A program made the position numbers and the translations under genes. Under the pieces are notes generated by a model. It ran no database searches, had not been told where the DNA came from, and was given only the letters and a program-made list of their open reading frames with translations. A stretch of DNA of 64,000 bases from an uncultured Alsobacter sp. (lineage in GTDB: Bacteria > Pseudomonadota > Alphaproteobacteria > Rhizobiales > Beijerinckiaceae), in contig NZ_CAMFHB010000021.1 in assembly GCF_945952055.1 (NCBI RefSeq), positions 1-64,000 of the forward strand, read 5' to 3'. Shown one piece after another: positions 40,404-49,287 of this stretch. Each line of letters begins with the position of its first letter. The first letter of the stretch is position 1.

Positions 40404-40964
40404 TCACCGGGACGGCCACATGCGCCTGAGCGTCCCGTCGCGCAACGCCTTGTGGTGCCAGAACGCGGCCCCTGCGTGCAGGACGGCGAGACCGATCAGC
40501 GCGAAGGCGAAGTACTTGTGGAACGAGCGGATGGATTTGCTCAGCGCGCGGTTCGTCTCCAGTGGCGAGAAGACCGTGAACAGCCCCAGTTCGATCGGGC
40601 GGCCGCGGTAGAACGTCACGAACAGCCCCGTCAGGGGCAGGATGATCAGCAGCAGGTACAGCACCAGGTGCGTGCTTCCCGCGAGACGGGCGGCAAGCCG
40701 GCCCGAGCCGGGCTCCGGCGCCGGGACCCCGTTCGACAGGCGCGACACGATGCGCACGACCAGGAGCAGGGCGAGCGTGAGGCCCACCAGCATGTGCGCC
40801 TGGACCATGGCGTTCTCGTAGGCACGCGGCGGCACGTCGACGGTCAGCCCCAGGATGAAGGCCACGGGGATCAGGGCCGCCATGGTCCAGTGGAGGACAC
40901 GCGCGGCGGGGGTGTAACCGTCCTGGGTTCGGGACGGCGTGGACAGGCGTACGACGTCGGTCAT
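40404..40964 (-). CDS. Cytochrome b561-family membrane protein (tandem paralogue)
   Basis: 186 residues with four helices and histidines in RVLHWTMA, QAHMLVGLTLA, THLVLYLLLI and SFHKYFAFALIGLAVLHAGAA. The ATG at 40964 has GGGAG upstream; the frame also has an earlier ATG-type start at 40982 with a weaker context. It lies 95 bases upstream of its paralogue on the same strand. No partner such as YceI or a catalase-like gene is adjacent, so the electron acceptor is not apparent. Confidence 0.92.
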   Translation of the reverse strand: MTDVVRLSTPSRTQDGYTPAARVLHWTMAALIPVAFILGLTVDVPPRAYENAMVQAHMLVGLTLALLLVVRIVSRLSNGVPAPEPGSGRLAARLAGSTHLVLYLLLIILPLTGLFVTFYRGRPIELGLFTVFSPLETNRALSKSIRSFHKYFAFALIGLAVLHAGAAFWHHKALRDGTLRRMWPSR

Positions 40965-41105
40965 GGCAGGCTCCCGCGTCATCAGAGGGGGGGTGATGAG
41001 GCCCGGGCACGCCTGCCCGAACGCCCTGCCGAGCGTGAGCGAGGCCGCCGGCGAGCGCCAGCGTCGCGGATAATGGCGGATGGTTAATCCGTTCCGACTA
41101 ATGCG

Positions 41106-43178
41106 TCAGATGTCGACGAGGTCGGTCGCGAAGGCGGCGCGTTCCTGGATGAACTGGAAGCGGGCCTCGGGCTTGTTGCCCATCAGGCGCTCCACGGCGT
41201 CGCTGGTCTCCGGGCGCTCGTCGTTGACCACGCGGACCTTCAGCAGCGTGCGCCGCTTCGGATCCATCGTGGTTTCCTTGAGCTGCCCGGGCATCATCTC
41301 GCCCAGGCCCTTGAAGCGGCCGATCTCGACATTGGCCTTGCCCTTGAAGACCGTGCGCATCAGCTCGTCTTTGTGCGCGTCGTCGCGGGCATAGACGGTC
41401 TTGCCGCCGTGGCTCAGGCGGTAGAGGGGCGGCACGGCGAGATAGAGGTGCCCGTTGTCCACGAGCTTGGGCATCTGCCGGTAGAAATAGGTGATGAGCA
41501 GGGACGCGATGTGGGCGCCGTCCACGTCGGCGTCCGTCATGATCACGACCTTCTCGTAGCGCAGCTCCTCGTCCTTGTAGTGCGAGCCCGTGCCGCAGCC
41601 GAGCGCCTGGGAGAGGTCGGCGAGCTGCTGGTTCTGCGAGAGCTTGTCGCGGCTGGAGTTGGCCACGTTGAGGATCTTGCCGCGCAGCGGCAGGACGGCC
41701 TGGGTCTGCCGGTCGCGCGCCTGCTTGGCGGAGCCGCCGGCCGAGTCGCCCTCCACGATGAAGATCTCGGAGCCGGCCGCGCCGGCGGCCGTGCAGTCGG
41801 CGAGCTTGCCGGGCAGGCGCAGCTTGCGCACGGCGGTCTTGCGGGCGACCTCCTTCTCGGCCTTGCGGCGCAGGCGCTCGTCGGCCCGGTCGATGGTCCA
41901 GTCGAGGAGCTTGGTCGCCTGGGACGGCGAGGCCGCCAGCCAGTGGTCGAAGGCGTCGCGAATGGCCGTCTCCACGATGCGCGAGGCCTCCAGCGTGGCC
42001 AGCTTGTCCTTGGTCTGGCCCTGGAATTCCGGCTCGCGGATGAACACGGACAGCATCGCCGCGCAGGTCGCCATGACGTCGTCGGTCGTGACGTTGGCGG
42101 CGCGCTTGGTCTGCCCGATGCGCTCGGCGTGGTCCTTCAGCGCGCGCAGCAGCGCGATGCGCAGGCCGCTCTCGTGCGTGCCGCCCTCGGGCGTCGGAAT
42201 GGTGTTGCAGTAGGAGTTGACGAAGCCGTCCTCGACGCCGCCGAGCCAGGTCACCGCCCATTCGAGCGAGCCGTGGCCGCCGGCCTTCTCGATCTTGCCG
42301 GCGAAGATCTGGTCGTTGACGAGCTCCTTGCCCTCGATTTCGCGGGCCAGGTAGTCCTTCAGGCCGGCGGGAAAGCGGAACACGGCCTCGGCCGGCACGC
42401 CCTCGACGCCCTCCAGAAGGGCCGGGTCGCAGTTCCAGCGGATCTCGACGCCGCCGAAGAGATAGGCCTTCGAGCGCGCCATCTTGAACAGGCGGCGCGG
42501 CTGGAACTTCGCGTCGGCCCCGAAGATCTGCGCGTCGGGATGAAAGCGGGTGCGGGTGCCGCGGCGATTGCGGACCTCGCCCAGGTGCTCCACGGGCCCC
42601 TGCGGAATGCCGCGGGAAAAGACCTGGCGGTAGAGCTGCTGCCCGCGGGCCACCTCGACCTCGAGGCGGTCGGAGAGCGCGTTGACCACCGAGACGCCCA
42701 CGCCGTGCAGGCCGCCCGAGGTCTCGTAGACCTTGCTGTCGAACTTACCGCCGGCGTGGAGCGTGGTCATGATGACTTCGAGCGCCGACTTGTCCGGGAA
42801 CTTCGGATGCGGATCGACCGGAATCCCGCGCCCGTTGTCGGTGACGGTGATCGAGCCGTCGGACGAGACCACCACCTCGATGAAGGTCGCGTGGCCCGCG
42901 ACCGCCTCGTCCATCGAGTTGTCGATCACCTCGGCGAAGAGATGGTGCAGGGCCTTCTCGTCGGTCCCGCCGATATACATGCCCGGGCGGCGGCGGACGG
43001 GCTCCAGCCCCTCCAGCACCTCGATCGAGGCGGCGGTGTAGCCGGCCTCGCCGGGCGTCCCGGCCGGAACGGGCGCCAGCGCCGGCTTCTTCCTGGCGGC
43101 AGGCTCGGCCCGCGCGGATCCCTCCGGAAGCTTGCGCGCCGCAGAGCCGTTGCCAAAGAGATCGCCAGAATTTGCCAT
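41106..43178 (-). CDS. parE: DNA topoisomerase IV subunit B
   Basis: 690 residues, type IIA topoisomerase ATPase subunit that decatenates daughter chromosomes with ParC. The GHKL ATPase motifs are LEGLEPVRRRPGMYIG, VIDNSMDEAVAG, TDNGRGIPV and GGLHGVGVSVVNALS. The TOPRIM region has VEGDSAGGSAKQARDR and IMTDADVDGAHI. The ending RFQFIQERAAFATDLVDI is the ParE form, and the length is nearer ParE than GyrB. The ATG at 43178 follows GGTGGA and starts MANSGDLFG; the frame extends to 43313 without similarity. Confidence 0.95.
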   Translation of the reverse strand: MANSGDLFGNGSAARKLPEGSARAEPAARKKPALAPVPAGTPGEAGYTAASIEVLEGLEPVRRRPGMYIGGTDEKALHHLFAEVIDNSMDEAVAGHATFIEVVVSSDGSITVTDNGRGIPVDPHPKFPDKSALEVIMTTLHAGGKFDSKVYETSGGLHGVGVSVVNALSDRLEVEVARGQQLYRQVFSRGIPQGPVEHLGEVRNRRGTRTRFHPDAQIFGADAKFQPRRLFKMARSKAYLFGGVEIRWNCDPALLEGVEGVPAEAVFRFPAGLKDYLAREIEGKELVNDQIFAGKIEKAGGHGSLEWAVTWLGGVEDGFVNSYCNTIPTPEGGTHESGLRIALLRALKDHAERIGQTKRAANVTTDDVMATCAAMLSVFIREPEFQGQTKDKLATLEASRIVETAIRDAFDHWLAASPSQATKLLDWTIDRADERLRRKAEKEVARKTAVRKLRLPGKLADCTAAGAAGSEIFIVEGDSAGGSAKQARDRQTQAVLPLRGKILNVANSSRDKLSQNQQLADLSQALGCGTGSHYKDEELRYEKVVIMTDADVDGAHIASLLITYFYRQMPKLVDNGHLYLAVPPLYRLSHGGKTVYARDDAHKDELMRTVFKGKANVEIGRFKGLGEMMPGQLKETTMDPKRRTLLKVRVVNDERPETSDAVERLMGNKPEARFQFIQERAAFATDLVDI

Positions 43179-43344
43179 GCGTCCACCGCCCGTGATTCGC
43201 TTCACCGCACCCCGGTTGAGCCTCTGATGTGACGTGAACGGATCGGAAACGCAAGGGGGCTGTGGACAGGCGGGCGAGAGCCGTCGGGGAGCGCGAGATA
43301 GCGTTCGCCGCACGATGTGGACGACCTCTCTGTCCCTCTGGACC

Positions 43345-43378
43345 GTCCTGGCCGGGCTCCGGCCCGGCCAGAACGCGC
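43345..43378. repeat. Half type-1 palindrome
   Basis: CGTCCTGGCCGGGCTCCGGCCCGGCCAG forms one CTGGCCGGG / CCCGGCCAG hairpin, equivalent to one arm of the type-1 elements. It lies upstream of parE and downstream of the YfhO-like gene. Confidence 0.6.
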
Positions 43379-43415
43379 GAAGGGAAAGCGGACTGATCGG
43401 ATGAATCGGGGCGCC

Positions 43416-45743
43416 TCAACGCCCCTTCAGCCCAAAGCGCTCGAGCACCTCGGCGAGCGCGCCGGAGAACGGGTGGAAGGTGAAGCTCACGCGGTGCTTT
43501 CCCGCCGGGACCGCGACCGCCCGGAACAGCACGTTGGCCTTCAGGATCGGCGCGGGGGCACCGTCCACCGTGGCCCGCCACCACGGGTACCAGACGTCGT
43601 GCAGCACCACCCAGCCGCCGGCGGGACTGTCGGCCTCGACCTCGACCCGCGTGGGCTCATAGGACACGAGGCGGACCGTGCCGGGTCCGGCGCCGGCCGA
43701 ACCGAGCCTGAGGCCGGGCAGGGCGTCGAGGAGCACGGTGGTGCGCGGGTCGAACTCCGGCCAGCGGCCGGACGCGATGATCGCCTCGCCGTCGGCGCCC
43801 AGCGCCTGCGTGGCGAACAGCACGCGCGGCAGGGCCCGCGGGTTCTCGTAGAGGAAGGCGTCCTTCGTGCGCCCTAGCGGGATCAGGTCGCCGGGCTTCA
43901 GCGCCTTGTCCATCTGTTCGACGGGGACGCGGGTGGCAATCACGCGCAGGCCCAGCATGTCGGCGAGCAGCGAGCGATAGGACGGAAACAGCGGCGAGAA
44001 CGTCCGCTGGTCGGGCAAAGCCACGTGGTCCTGCGCCCCGGTGGCCCGGGTGTAGGTGTCGAGGTGGATGGGATTGTAGCCCAGCGTGTGGTCGAGCCGG
44101 TGCACCATCGAGGCGTTCGGCCAGTGGAAATCGATGCCCGCGAGTTCGACCCGGTCGCGCCGGTCCGGGCCGGCCGTCTCGCCGATGCGCTTGCGGATGG
44201 CCGCGATCGTCTCGTTCGCGGTGTCGGGTCGCAGCACGTCGTAGGTGGAGGGCGGCAGCGCGGTCGACTCGTTCGGGCCGTTGCCGAGCGCCAGGTCCAG
44301 GGTGAGGAGCCCCGCCAGCACCATGCCGGCCGCCGTGGCGCTGCGGCGGGCCAGCCGGGGAGCGGCCCACAGCGCAGCGACCGAGGCCGCCATGAACGCG
44401 AGGCCCATCGCCAGGGGACCGGCAGCCTGGCCGAGCCGGTCCTTCCACGCGGCGACGGCCACGCAGGCCGCCAGCCCGCCGCCCACGAGGAGCGTGGCCG
44501 CGGCGAGGGTCGGGGCCGTCCAGCTGGGCAGGGTGCCCGTCACGTGGCGGTGGACGCAGTAGCCCGCGAGGATCGCCGCCACCGCGCCGATGAGGAAGGT
44601 CGCGTCGGCCGGTCGTCGGAACAGCCCCACGCCCGGCAGGTGGAACATGACCTGGAAGGCGGGCGTGTAGCGGCCCAGCGCGAACAGCAGCAGCAGCACC
44701 AGCGCCACGACCAGGAAGCGCACCTCCCGGGCGGCGAGCGCGCCGCGCGCCACGCCCAGTGCCAGCAGGGCGACGATGGGCAGCGCGCCCATGTAGACGT
44801 CGCTCATGTTGCGCGCGAGGAAGAGGTCGGTCGGCCCCCAGGCGAAGCTCGGCTGGCCCCAGAAGTCGGCGAGAGGGCCATCCGTCCCGTAGAGATTGGC
44901 CACGAAGGCCGTCAGCAGCGAGGCGGGGTGCAGCGACCCGCGCTCCGCGCCCGCCAGGTCGATGATGCTCGCCCGGCTGGTCTCGCCGGCGAGCAGCAGG
45001 GTCAGCACGAGCGGCACGCCGCACACCAGCACGCCGCCGAGAACGCCCATGGCGAGCGGCTTCACCAGCGAGACCGCCGTGCCCAGCCGGTCGGGGCCTG
45101 CCGCGACCATCCAGACGACCCGGCCCAGCAGCACCCAGCACCCGAGGAAGGCCACCTGGTCGCGGCCCAGCACCATGAGGCCGGCGACCGCGCCGGCGGC
45201 AAAGCCCCAGAAAGCCGTGCGCCGGACGATGGCCCGCTCGAGGGTCCACAGCGCCGGAACGAACCAGGCGAGGCTCAGGATCTGGCCCGTGTGCTGGATG
45301 CGCCAGGCGGCCGACCCGCCGAAGGCGAAGGCGAGCGCGGCGACGACGGCGCCGCTCCAGTGCCAGCCCCGATCGCGGAACAGCAGGAGCACGGCGAAGG
45401 CGCCGACGAGCAGCATGCCGTAGGCGATGGCATCGGCGAGCACGAGCCCTGGGTCGGGCACTAGGGCGGCGGCGATCAGATGCAGGGGCGAGAAGATGAG
45501 CGATTGCGGATCCGCCACATGGGGCGATCCGGCGAAGACGAAGGGGTTCCAGAACGGGCTCTCGCCGCGGTGCAGCGTGCCGGCGAGATAGGCGAGCTGC
45601 GGCTGGAAATGGGCCTTGGCGTCCCACGGCACGGTCACCCGCCCCGACAGCCAGGGGAAGGCGAGGGCGCCCCAGCCCAGCACCACCAGCGCCATGGCGC
45701 GCGCGAGCGGCCAGTCCCGCGGGCCGGAAACGGGCGCGTTCAC
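43416..45743 (-). CDS. YfhO-like polytopic membrane protein
   Basis: 775 residues from GTG 45743, 11 bases after the ribA stop. There are about twelve or more membrane helices, an N-terminal WDAKAHFQPQLAYLAG and NPFVFAGSPHVADPQSLIFSP, and a C-terminal soluble beta-domain with VVLHDVWYPWWRATVDGAPAP. This matches the YfhO family, GT-C-like proteins linked in Gram-positive bacteria to glycosylation of wall or lipid polymers. The N-terminal Asp after W is consistent with a GT-C acceptor site. Its close spacing to ribA suggests co-transcription, though no functional link is known. Confidence 0.85.
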   Translation of the reverse strand: MNAPVSGPRDWPLARAMALVVLGWGALAFPWLSGRVTVPWDAKAHFQPQLAYLAGTLHRGESPFWNPFVFAGSPHVADPQSLIFSPLHLIAAALVPDPGLVLADAIAYGMLLVGAFAVLLLFRDRGWHWSGAVVAALAFAFGGSAAWRIQHTGQILSLAWFVPALWTLERAIVRRTAFWGFAAGAVAGLMVLGRDQVAFLGCWVLLGRVVWMVAAGPDRLGTAVSLVKPLAMGVLGGVLVCGVPLVLTLLLAGETSRASIIDLAGAERGSLHPASLLTAFVANLYGTDGPLADFWGQPSFAWGPTDLFLARNMSDVYMGALPIVALLALGVARGALAAREVRFLVVALVLLLLFALGRYTPAFQVMFHLPGVGLFRRPADATFLIGAVAAILAGYCVHRHVTGTLPSWTAPTLAAATLLVGGGLAACVAVAAWKDRLGQAAGPLAMGLAFMAASVAALWAAPRLARRSATAAGMVLAGLLTLDLALGNGPNESTALPPSTYDVLRPDTANETIAAIRKRIGETAGPDRRDRVELAGIDFHWPNASMVHRLDHTLGYNPIHLDTYTRATGAQDHVALPDQRTFSPLFPSYRSLLADMLGLRVIATRVPVEQMDKALKPGDLIPLGRTKDAFLYENPRALPRVLFATQALGADGEAIIASGRWPEFDPRTTVLLDALPGLRLGSAGAGPGTVRLVSYEPTRVEVEADSPAGGWVVLHDVWYPWWRATVDGAPAPILKANVLFRAVAVPAGKHRVSFTFHPFSGALAEVLERFGLKGR

Positions 45744-45754
45744 CGGCTCGCCGG

Positions 45755-46876
45755 TCAGTCGTTGACGGGCTTGTGGGTCACCAGATCGTCGAGATCGATA
45801 TAGTGGCCGGCGCGGTCGCGCTTGGAGGCGAGGTAGAGCACGTTCTCGCTGGTCGGGCGTCCGTGGACGCGGCGGTCCTCGACCACCTCGAGCCCGGCAT
45901 TCTCCAACGCGGCGATCTTGACCGGGTTGTTGGTCAGGATCGCGACCTTCGAGACGCCGAGCTGCTTCAGCATCTCGGCCGCGAAGCCGAAGCGGCGCTG
46001 GTCGAGGTCGAAGCCCAGCATCTCGTCGGCGTCGTAGGTGTCGTAGCCCTGGCTCTGCAGCTTGTAGGCCCGGATCTTGTTGGCGATGCCGTTGCCGCGC
46101 CCTTCCTGGTCCAGGTAGAGCAGGATGCCGCCGCCGTTCTCGGTCATGAACCGCACGGTGGACCGCAACTGGTCGCCGCAATCGCACTTCAGGCTGCCGA
46201 AGAGGTCGCCCGTGAGGCAGGCCGAGTGCAGGCGCACGCTCACCGGCTTCTCCAGGTCGGGCTTGCCGACCACTATCGCCACCTGGTCGCGCAGGCCCTC
46301 GCCGCCGCGGAACACGACGAACTCGGTGTCTGGGGCTCCCTCGAGGGGCACCGGCGCGCGGCTGACGACGTGGATCTGCCGCGCCATGGCCGGGCGGTAG
46401 GAGCGCAGGGCGTGCCCGCTCACCACCATCACGGCCTGGTCGACGCTCTCGCGCGCCACCGGAATGACGACGACGGCCGGCATCACCAGCGACAGCGCCG
46501 CGAGCTCCAGCGCCAGCTGGTCGACGGGACCCGCCTGGCCGACGGGGGCATCGATCCGCGCGTCGAGCTTGAGGGCCAGCGTCTCGATGCGGTCATGGTC
46601 TACGACGGGCAGAGCCACCACGCCGGGAACGGTGCGCTCCACCCCGAGCCGCCGCAGGCGCGCCGAGGGAAGCGCGAGCCTGGCGCGGCCATCTGCCACA
46701 TCGCTCAATGTATCCGAGCGTTCGCCGTCCAGCGCCTCGGCGCTGGTCACGAGGGCCGACTCCGCGGCGTCGGTGACGAGAACAGGGCGTCCCGAGCGAA
46801 ACTCGGCTATGGCCCGTTCGACCGAAAGGTGGTCGAAATCGTCCAGCAACCCTACAATCCGTTCCGTACGCAGCAT
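45755..46876 (-). CDS. ribA: GTP cyclohydrolase II with N-terminal extension
   Basis: 373 residues. The C-terminal 200 residues are GTP cyclohydrolase II: zinc cysteines in CLTGDLFGSLKCDCGDQL, then YLDQEGRGNGIANKIRAYKLQ and ILTNNPVKIAALE. The first 170 residues resemble a degenerate DHBP-synthase-like domain (IAEFRSGRPVLVTDA), as in many alphaproteobacterial RibA proteins, without an obvious DHBP active site. It converts GTP to a diaminopyrimidine for flavin synthesis. The ATG at 46876 with AGGGGA upstream is preferred over TTG 46921. It is divergent from the RibD-like gene. Confidence 0.92.
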   Translation of the reverse strand: MLRTERIVGLLDDFDHLSVERAIAEFRSGRPVLVTDAAESALVTSAEALDGERSDTLSDVADGRARLALPSARLRRLGVERTVPGVVALPVVDHDRIETLALKLDARIDAPVGQAGPVDQLALELAALSLVMPAVVVIPVARESVDQAVMVVSGHALRSYRPAMARQIHVVSRAPVPLEGAPDTEFVVFRGGEGLRDQVAIVVGKPDLEKPVSVRLHSACLTGDLFGSLKCDCGDQLRSTVRFMTENGGGILLYLDQEGRGNGIANKIRAYKLQSQGYDTYDADEMLGFDLDQRRFGFAAEMLKQLGVSKVAILTNNPVKIAALENAGLEVVEDRRVHGRPTSENVLYLASKRDRAGHYIDLDDLVTHKPVND

Positions 46877-46997
46877 CGAAGTCCCCTGCAGGCTCCGGGT
46901 TCTGCCCGGCCCACGCAACAAGTGGCGCTTGGGTCGTAGCGTTCAAGCCCGGCCTGTGCAGGATCAGCCTGCACCGACATATCAACCCCGGACCCCT

Positions 46998-47747
46998 GTG
47001 CCTCATTCCCACCCTGCCTCATCGATCGGCAATTATCCATCGCTAACGGATGTTTTTGCCCCCTTCGACGCCATCACGGAGGATCAATCCTTCGTTGTCG
47101 CGCAGCTCGGCCAGTCGCTCGACGGACGTATCGCCACCGTCACCGGCGAGTCGCGCTGGATCAACGGCGGCTGCGCCCTCGACCACCTGCATCGCATCCG
47201 CGCCCGGGTCGACGGCGTGCTCGTGGGGATCGGCACCGTGATCGCCGACGACCCCCAGCTCACGGTGCGCAGGGTGCCCGGCCCCAGCCCGGCTCGGATC
47301 GTGCTGGATCCGCGCGGCCGGGTCCCGGTCGACTGCCGCTGCCTCGCGCCCGCCGGCGAACGGCGCATCCTGCTGCGCGGCGAACAGGGCCATCCCGTGC
47401 CTCCGGGGGTCGAGGAGATCGTCGTGCCCGCGGTGCAAGGGCGGATCCCCCCGCGGGCGATCCTGGCGGCACTTCATGCCGCAGGCCTGCGTCGCATCCT
47501 TGTCGAAGGCGGCTCGCACACCATTTCCACCTTCATCGAGGCCGGATGTGTCGACCGCCTGCACGTGCTCGTCGCCCCGATGATCATCGGGTCGGGCAAG
47601 CCCGCGCTGGAAACCACCCCGATCGCCGCCCTCGACAGGGCCCTGCGGCCCGCCACGCGCGTGGTCGTGCTGGCGGACGGCGACGTCCTGTTCGACTGCG
47701 ACCTGAGACAGAATGGGCCAAGCGCCCGGGGAGGGGACCCGCCATGA
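46998..47747 (+). CDS. RibD C-terminal-domain reductase (no deaminase domain)
   Basis: 249 residues if the GTG at 46998 is used; no other start lies nearer and no clear ribosome-binding site is visible. The domain has VAQLGQSLDGRIATVTGESRWI, VGIGTVIADDPQLTVR and RILVEGGSHTISTFIEAGCVDRL, the DHFR-like fold of the RibD reductase half. The N-terminal zinc deaminase half (HAE, PCxxxGxTPPC motifs) is absent. It may reduce a pyrimidine or pteridine rather than serve standard RibD function. Its stop overlaps the next start (ATGA). Confidence 0.85.
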   Translation: MPHSHPASSIGNYPSLTDVFAPFDAITEDQSFVVAQLGQSLDGRIATVTGESRWINGGCALDHLHRIRARVDGVLVGIGTVIADDPQLTVRRVPGPSPARIVLDPRGRVPVDCRCLAPAGERRILLRGEQGHPVPPGVEEIVVPAVQGRIPPRAILAALHAAGLRRILVEGGSHTISTFIEAGCVDRLHVLVAPMIIGSGKPALETTPIAALDRALRPATRVVVLADGDVLFDCDLRQNGPSARGGDPP

Positions 47748-48274
47748 TGACCGGTACCTACACGCCCGCCGCCCGCATGTTGCACTGGCTGACCGCGTTC
47801 TGCGTCGCCGTGACCGTGCCCGTCGCCCTGGCGATGGTGCGCACGCCCGAGGGCGCCTTCACCAACGCCCTCTACGAGATCCACAAGTCCTTCGGCATCC
47901 TCATCTTCGTGATCATGATGGCCCGGCTGGCCGTCCGCCTCGTCAAGGGCGCCCCGCCGCCGGCCGCGGGCCTGACCCAGGCCGAGCGCGTGATCTCGAA
48001 GATCGTCCACGTGGCGCTCTACGTCGTGCTGGTCGCCCTGCCCATCGGTGGCTACGCGGCGACGTCGAGCTGCTGCGCGCCGGTGAAGCTCTTCTGGACG
48101 ATCCCGATGCCCTTCGCCTTCTCGTTCGGCGAGGACATGATCAAGACCCTGTTCGAGATGCACGAACTCGGCGGCTTCCTGCTGATCGGCCTCGTCATCC
48201 TCCACGTCGCCGGCGCGCTGAACCACGCCTTGGTCAAGCGCGACGAGGTCATGTCCCGCATGTGGGCGCGGTGA
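47744..48274 (+). CDS. Cytochrome b561-family protein coupled to RibD-like reductase
   Basis: 176 residues with four membrane helices and the expected histidines: RMLHWLTA, EIHKSFGILIF, KIVHVALYVVL and EMHELGGFLLIGLVILHVAGALNH. The first of two ATGs (47744) overlaps the stop of the RibD-like gene. A CC pair (TSSCCAPVKLFW) lies in the loop between helices three and four, absent from the two paralogues at 39.7-41.0 kb. An electron-transfer role beside a reductase gene is plausible but unproven. Confidence 0.9.
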   Translation: MMTGTYTPAARMLHWLTAFCVAVTVPVALAMVRTPEGAFTNALYEIHKSFGILIFVIMMARLAVRLVKGAPPPAAGLTQAERVISKIVHVALYVVLVALPIGGYAATSSCCAPVKLFWTIPMPFAFSFGEDMIKTLFEMHELGGFLLIGLVILHVAGALNHALVKRDEVMSRMWAR

Positions 48275-48309
48275 AGCGGTCTGATCGACCGCCGGGGCCC
48301 GGCTCCAAC

Positions 48310-48419
48310 CTCACCGCCGTCCTGGCCGGGCTTGGCCCGGCCACCCACGACTTGAGGACGGCCCCGGCAAAGTCGTGGATGCCCGGGCCAAGCCCGGGCA
48401 GGACGTAGAGACGGTGAGG
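48310..48419. repeat. Type-1 palindromic repeat
   Basis: Hairpins GGCCGGGCttGGCCCGGCC and GCCCGGGCcaaGCCCGGGC lie within CCACGACTT / AAGTCGTGG arms and CTCACCG / CGGTGAG outer ends. It fills the gap between converging genes and may help terminate both. Confidence 0.88.
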
Positions 48420-48450
48420 GCAGGTTGAAAAAGCCGTTGAAGTTCAAGCG

Positions 48451-49287
48451 CTAGGTGCGCGGCACCGCGAACAGGTCCACGTGCCCGATCAGCGCCGACG
48501 CGCCGGTCCGGGCCGCGGCCCACGCCCGGCCCTGCGCCTCGCTCACGCCGCCGGCCTCGACCGCCGCGCCGGCGATGCCCGTCGCGAGCTGGCCGACCAG
48601 CGTCGCGCTCTCGGCGCCCAGGCGCCAGGGGCTCTCGCCGGTGACGACGTCATAGCCCTGGCGGCGGAAGGCCGCGGCGAGAGCGTCCGCGGCCCTGGGC
48701 CCCGCGGCGGGGCCGAAGCCCTTGTCGCGGCCCTGGTGTGCGTGGAAGGCGGACAGGACGGCTGTGTCCAGCGGATGGGGCGGCGACCACTGCTCGCGCC
48801 CGTCATAGGTGAGCACCGTGTAGAGCGGCAGGCGCCTGGCCGCGAGCACGGCGGCGAAGCGCTCGATCCAGTCGGCCGAGACGAGGTCGAAGAAGGCCGC
48901 TGCCGTGACGAGGTCGGGCGCGGGGTCCAGCACCCGCGCGAGGTCGGCGTTCAGGTCCGCCTGCATCGTCTCGACCGACAGGTTGCGCCCGGCGTGACGC
49001 AGGTCGAGCCGGTCGCCGGCGCGCGTGGCGCCGCCGGCCCAGTCCTGCAGGCAGGACAAGGCGGCCTGCAGGAGCGCCGGATCCCAGTCGACGAGCCGCC
49101 ACGCCTGGGCCGCGGGCAGGTTCTCCGCCGTCCCGCGCAGGTTCGAGCCGGTCCCGCACCCCAGGTCCACGACGCGCAACCCATCGCGGCCGGCGAAGTG
49201 GGCCCGGACGGCGTCGGCCACGGCGAGGTTTCGGGCCGCGTGGTCGGCCGGCTCGCGCAGGGTGAGCCATTCGGCGCTGAAGCTCAT
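48451..49287 (-). CDS. SAM-dependent methyltransferase
   Basis: 278 residues. The class I SAM-binding motif VVDLGCGTGSNLR is at about residues 40-52, followed by the acidic motif II WRLVDWDPALLQ and LVTAAAFFDLVSADW. The second half has LTYDGREQWSPPHPLD and WRLGAESATLVGQLA. The target is unknown. The ATG at 49287 overlaps the stop of the glycosyltransferase gene (ATGA), so methylation probably acts on the product of that operon. Confidence 0.88.
   Translation of the reverse strand: MSFSAEWLTLREPADHAARNLAVADAVRAHFAGRDGLRVVDLGCGTGSNLRGTAENLPAAQAWRLVDWDPALLQAALSCLQDWAGGATRAGDRLDLRHAGRNLSVETMQADLNADLARVLDPAPDLVTAAAFFDLVSADWIERFAAVLAARRLPLYTVLTYDGREQWSPPHPLDTAVLSAFHAHQGRDKGFGPAAGPRAADALAAAFRRQGYDVVTGESPWRLGAESATLVGQLATGIAGAAVEAGGVSEAQGRAWAAARTGASALIGHVDLFAVPRT

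Noticed and set aside
46464-46997. Upstream extension of the RibD-like frame, considered as a deaminase domain
   Set aside because: No HAE or PCxxxGxTPPC zinc motif; this part is antisense to ribA.
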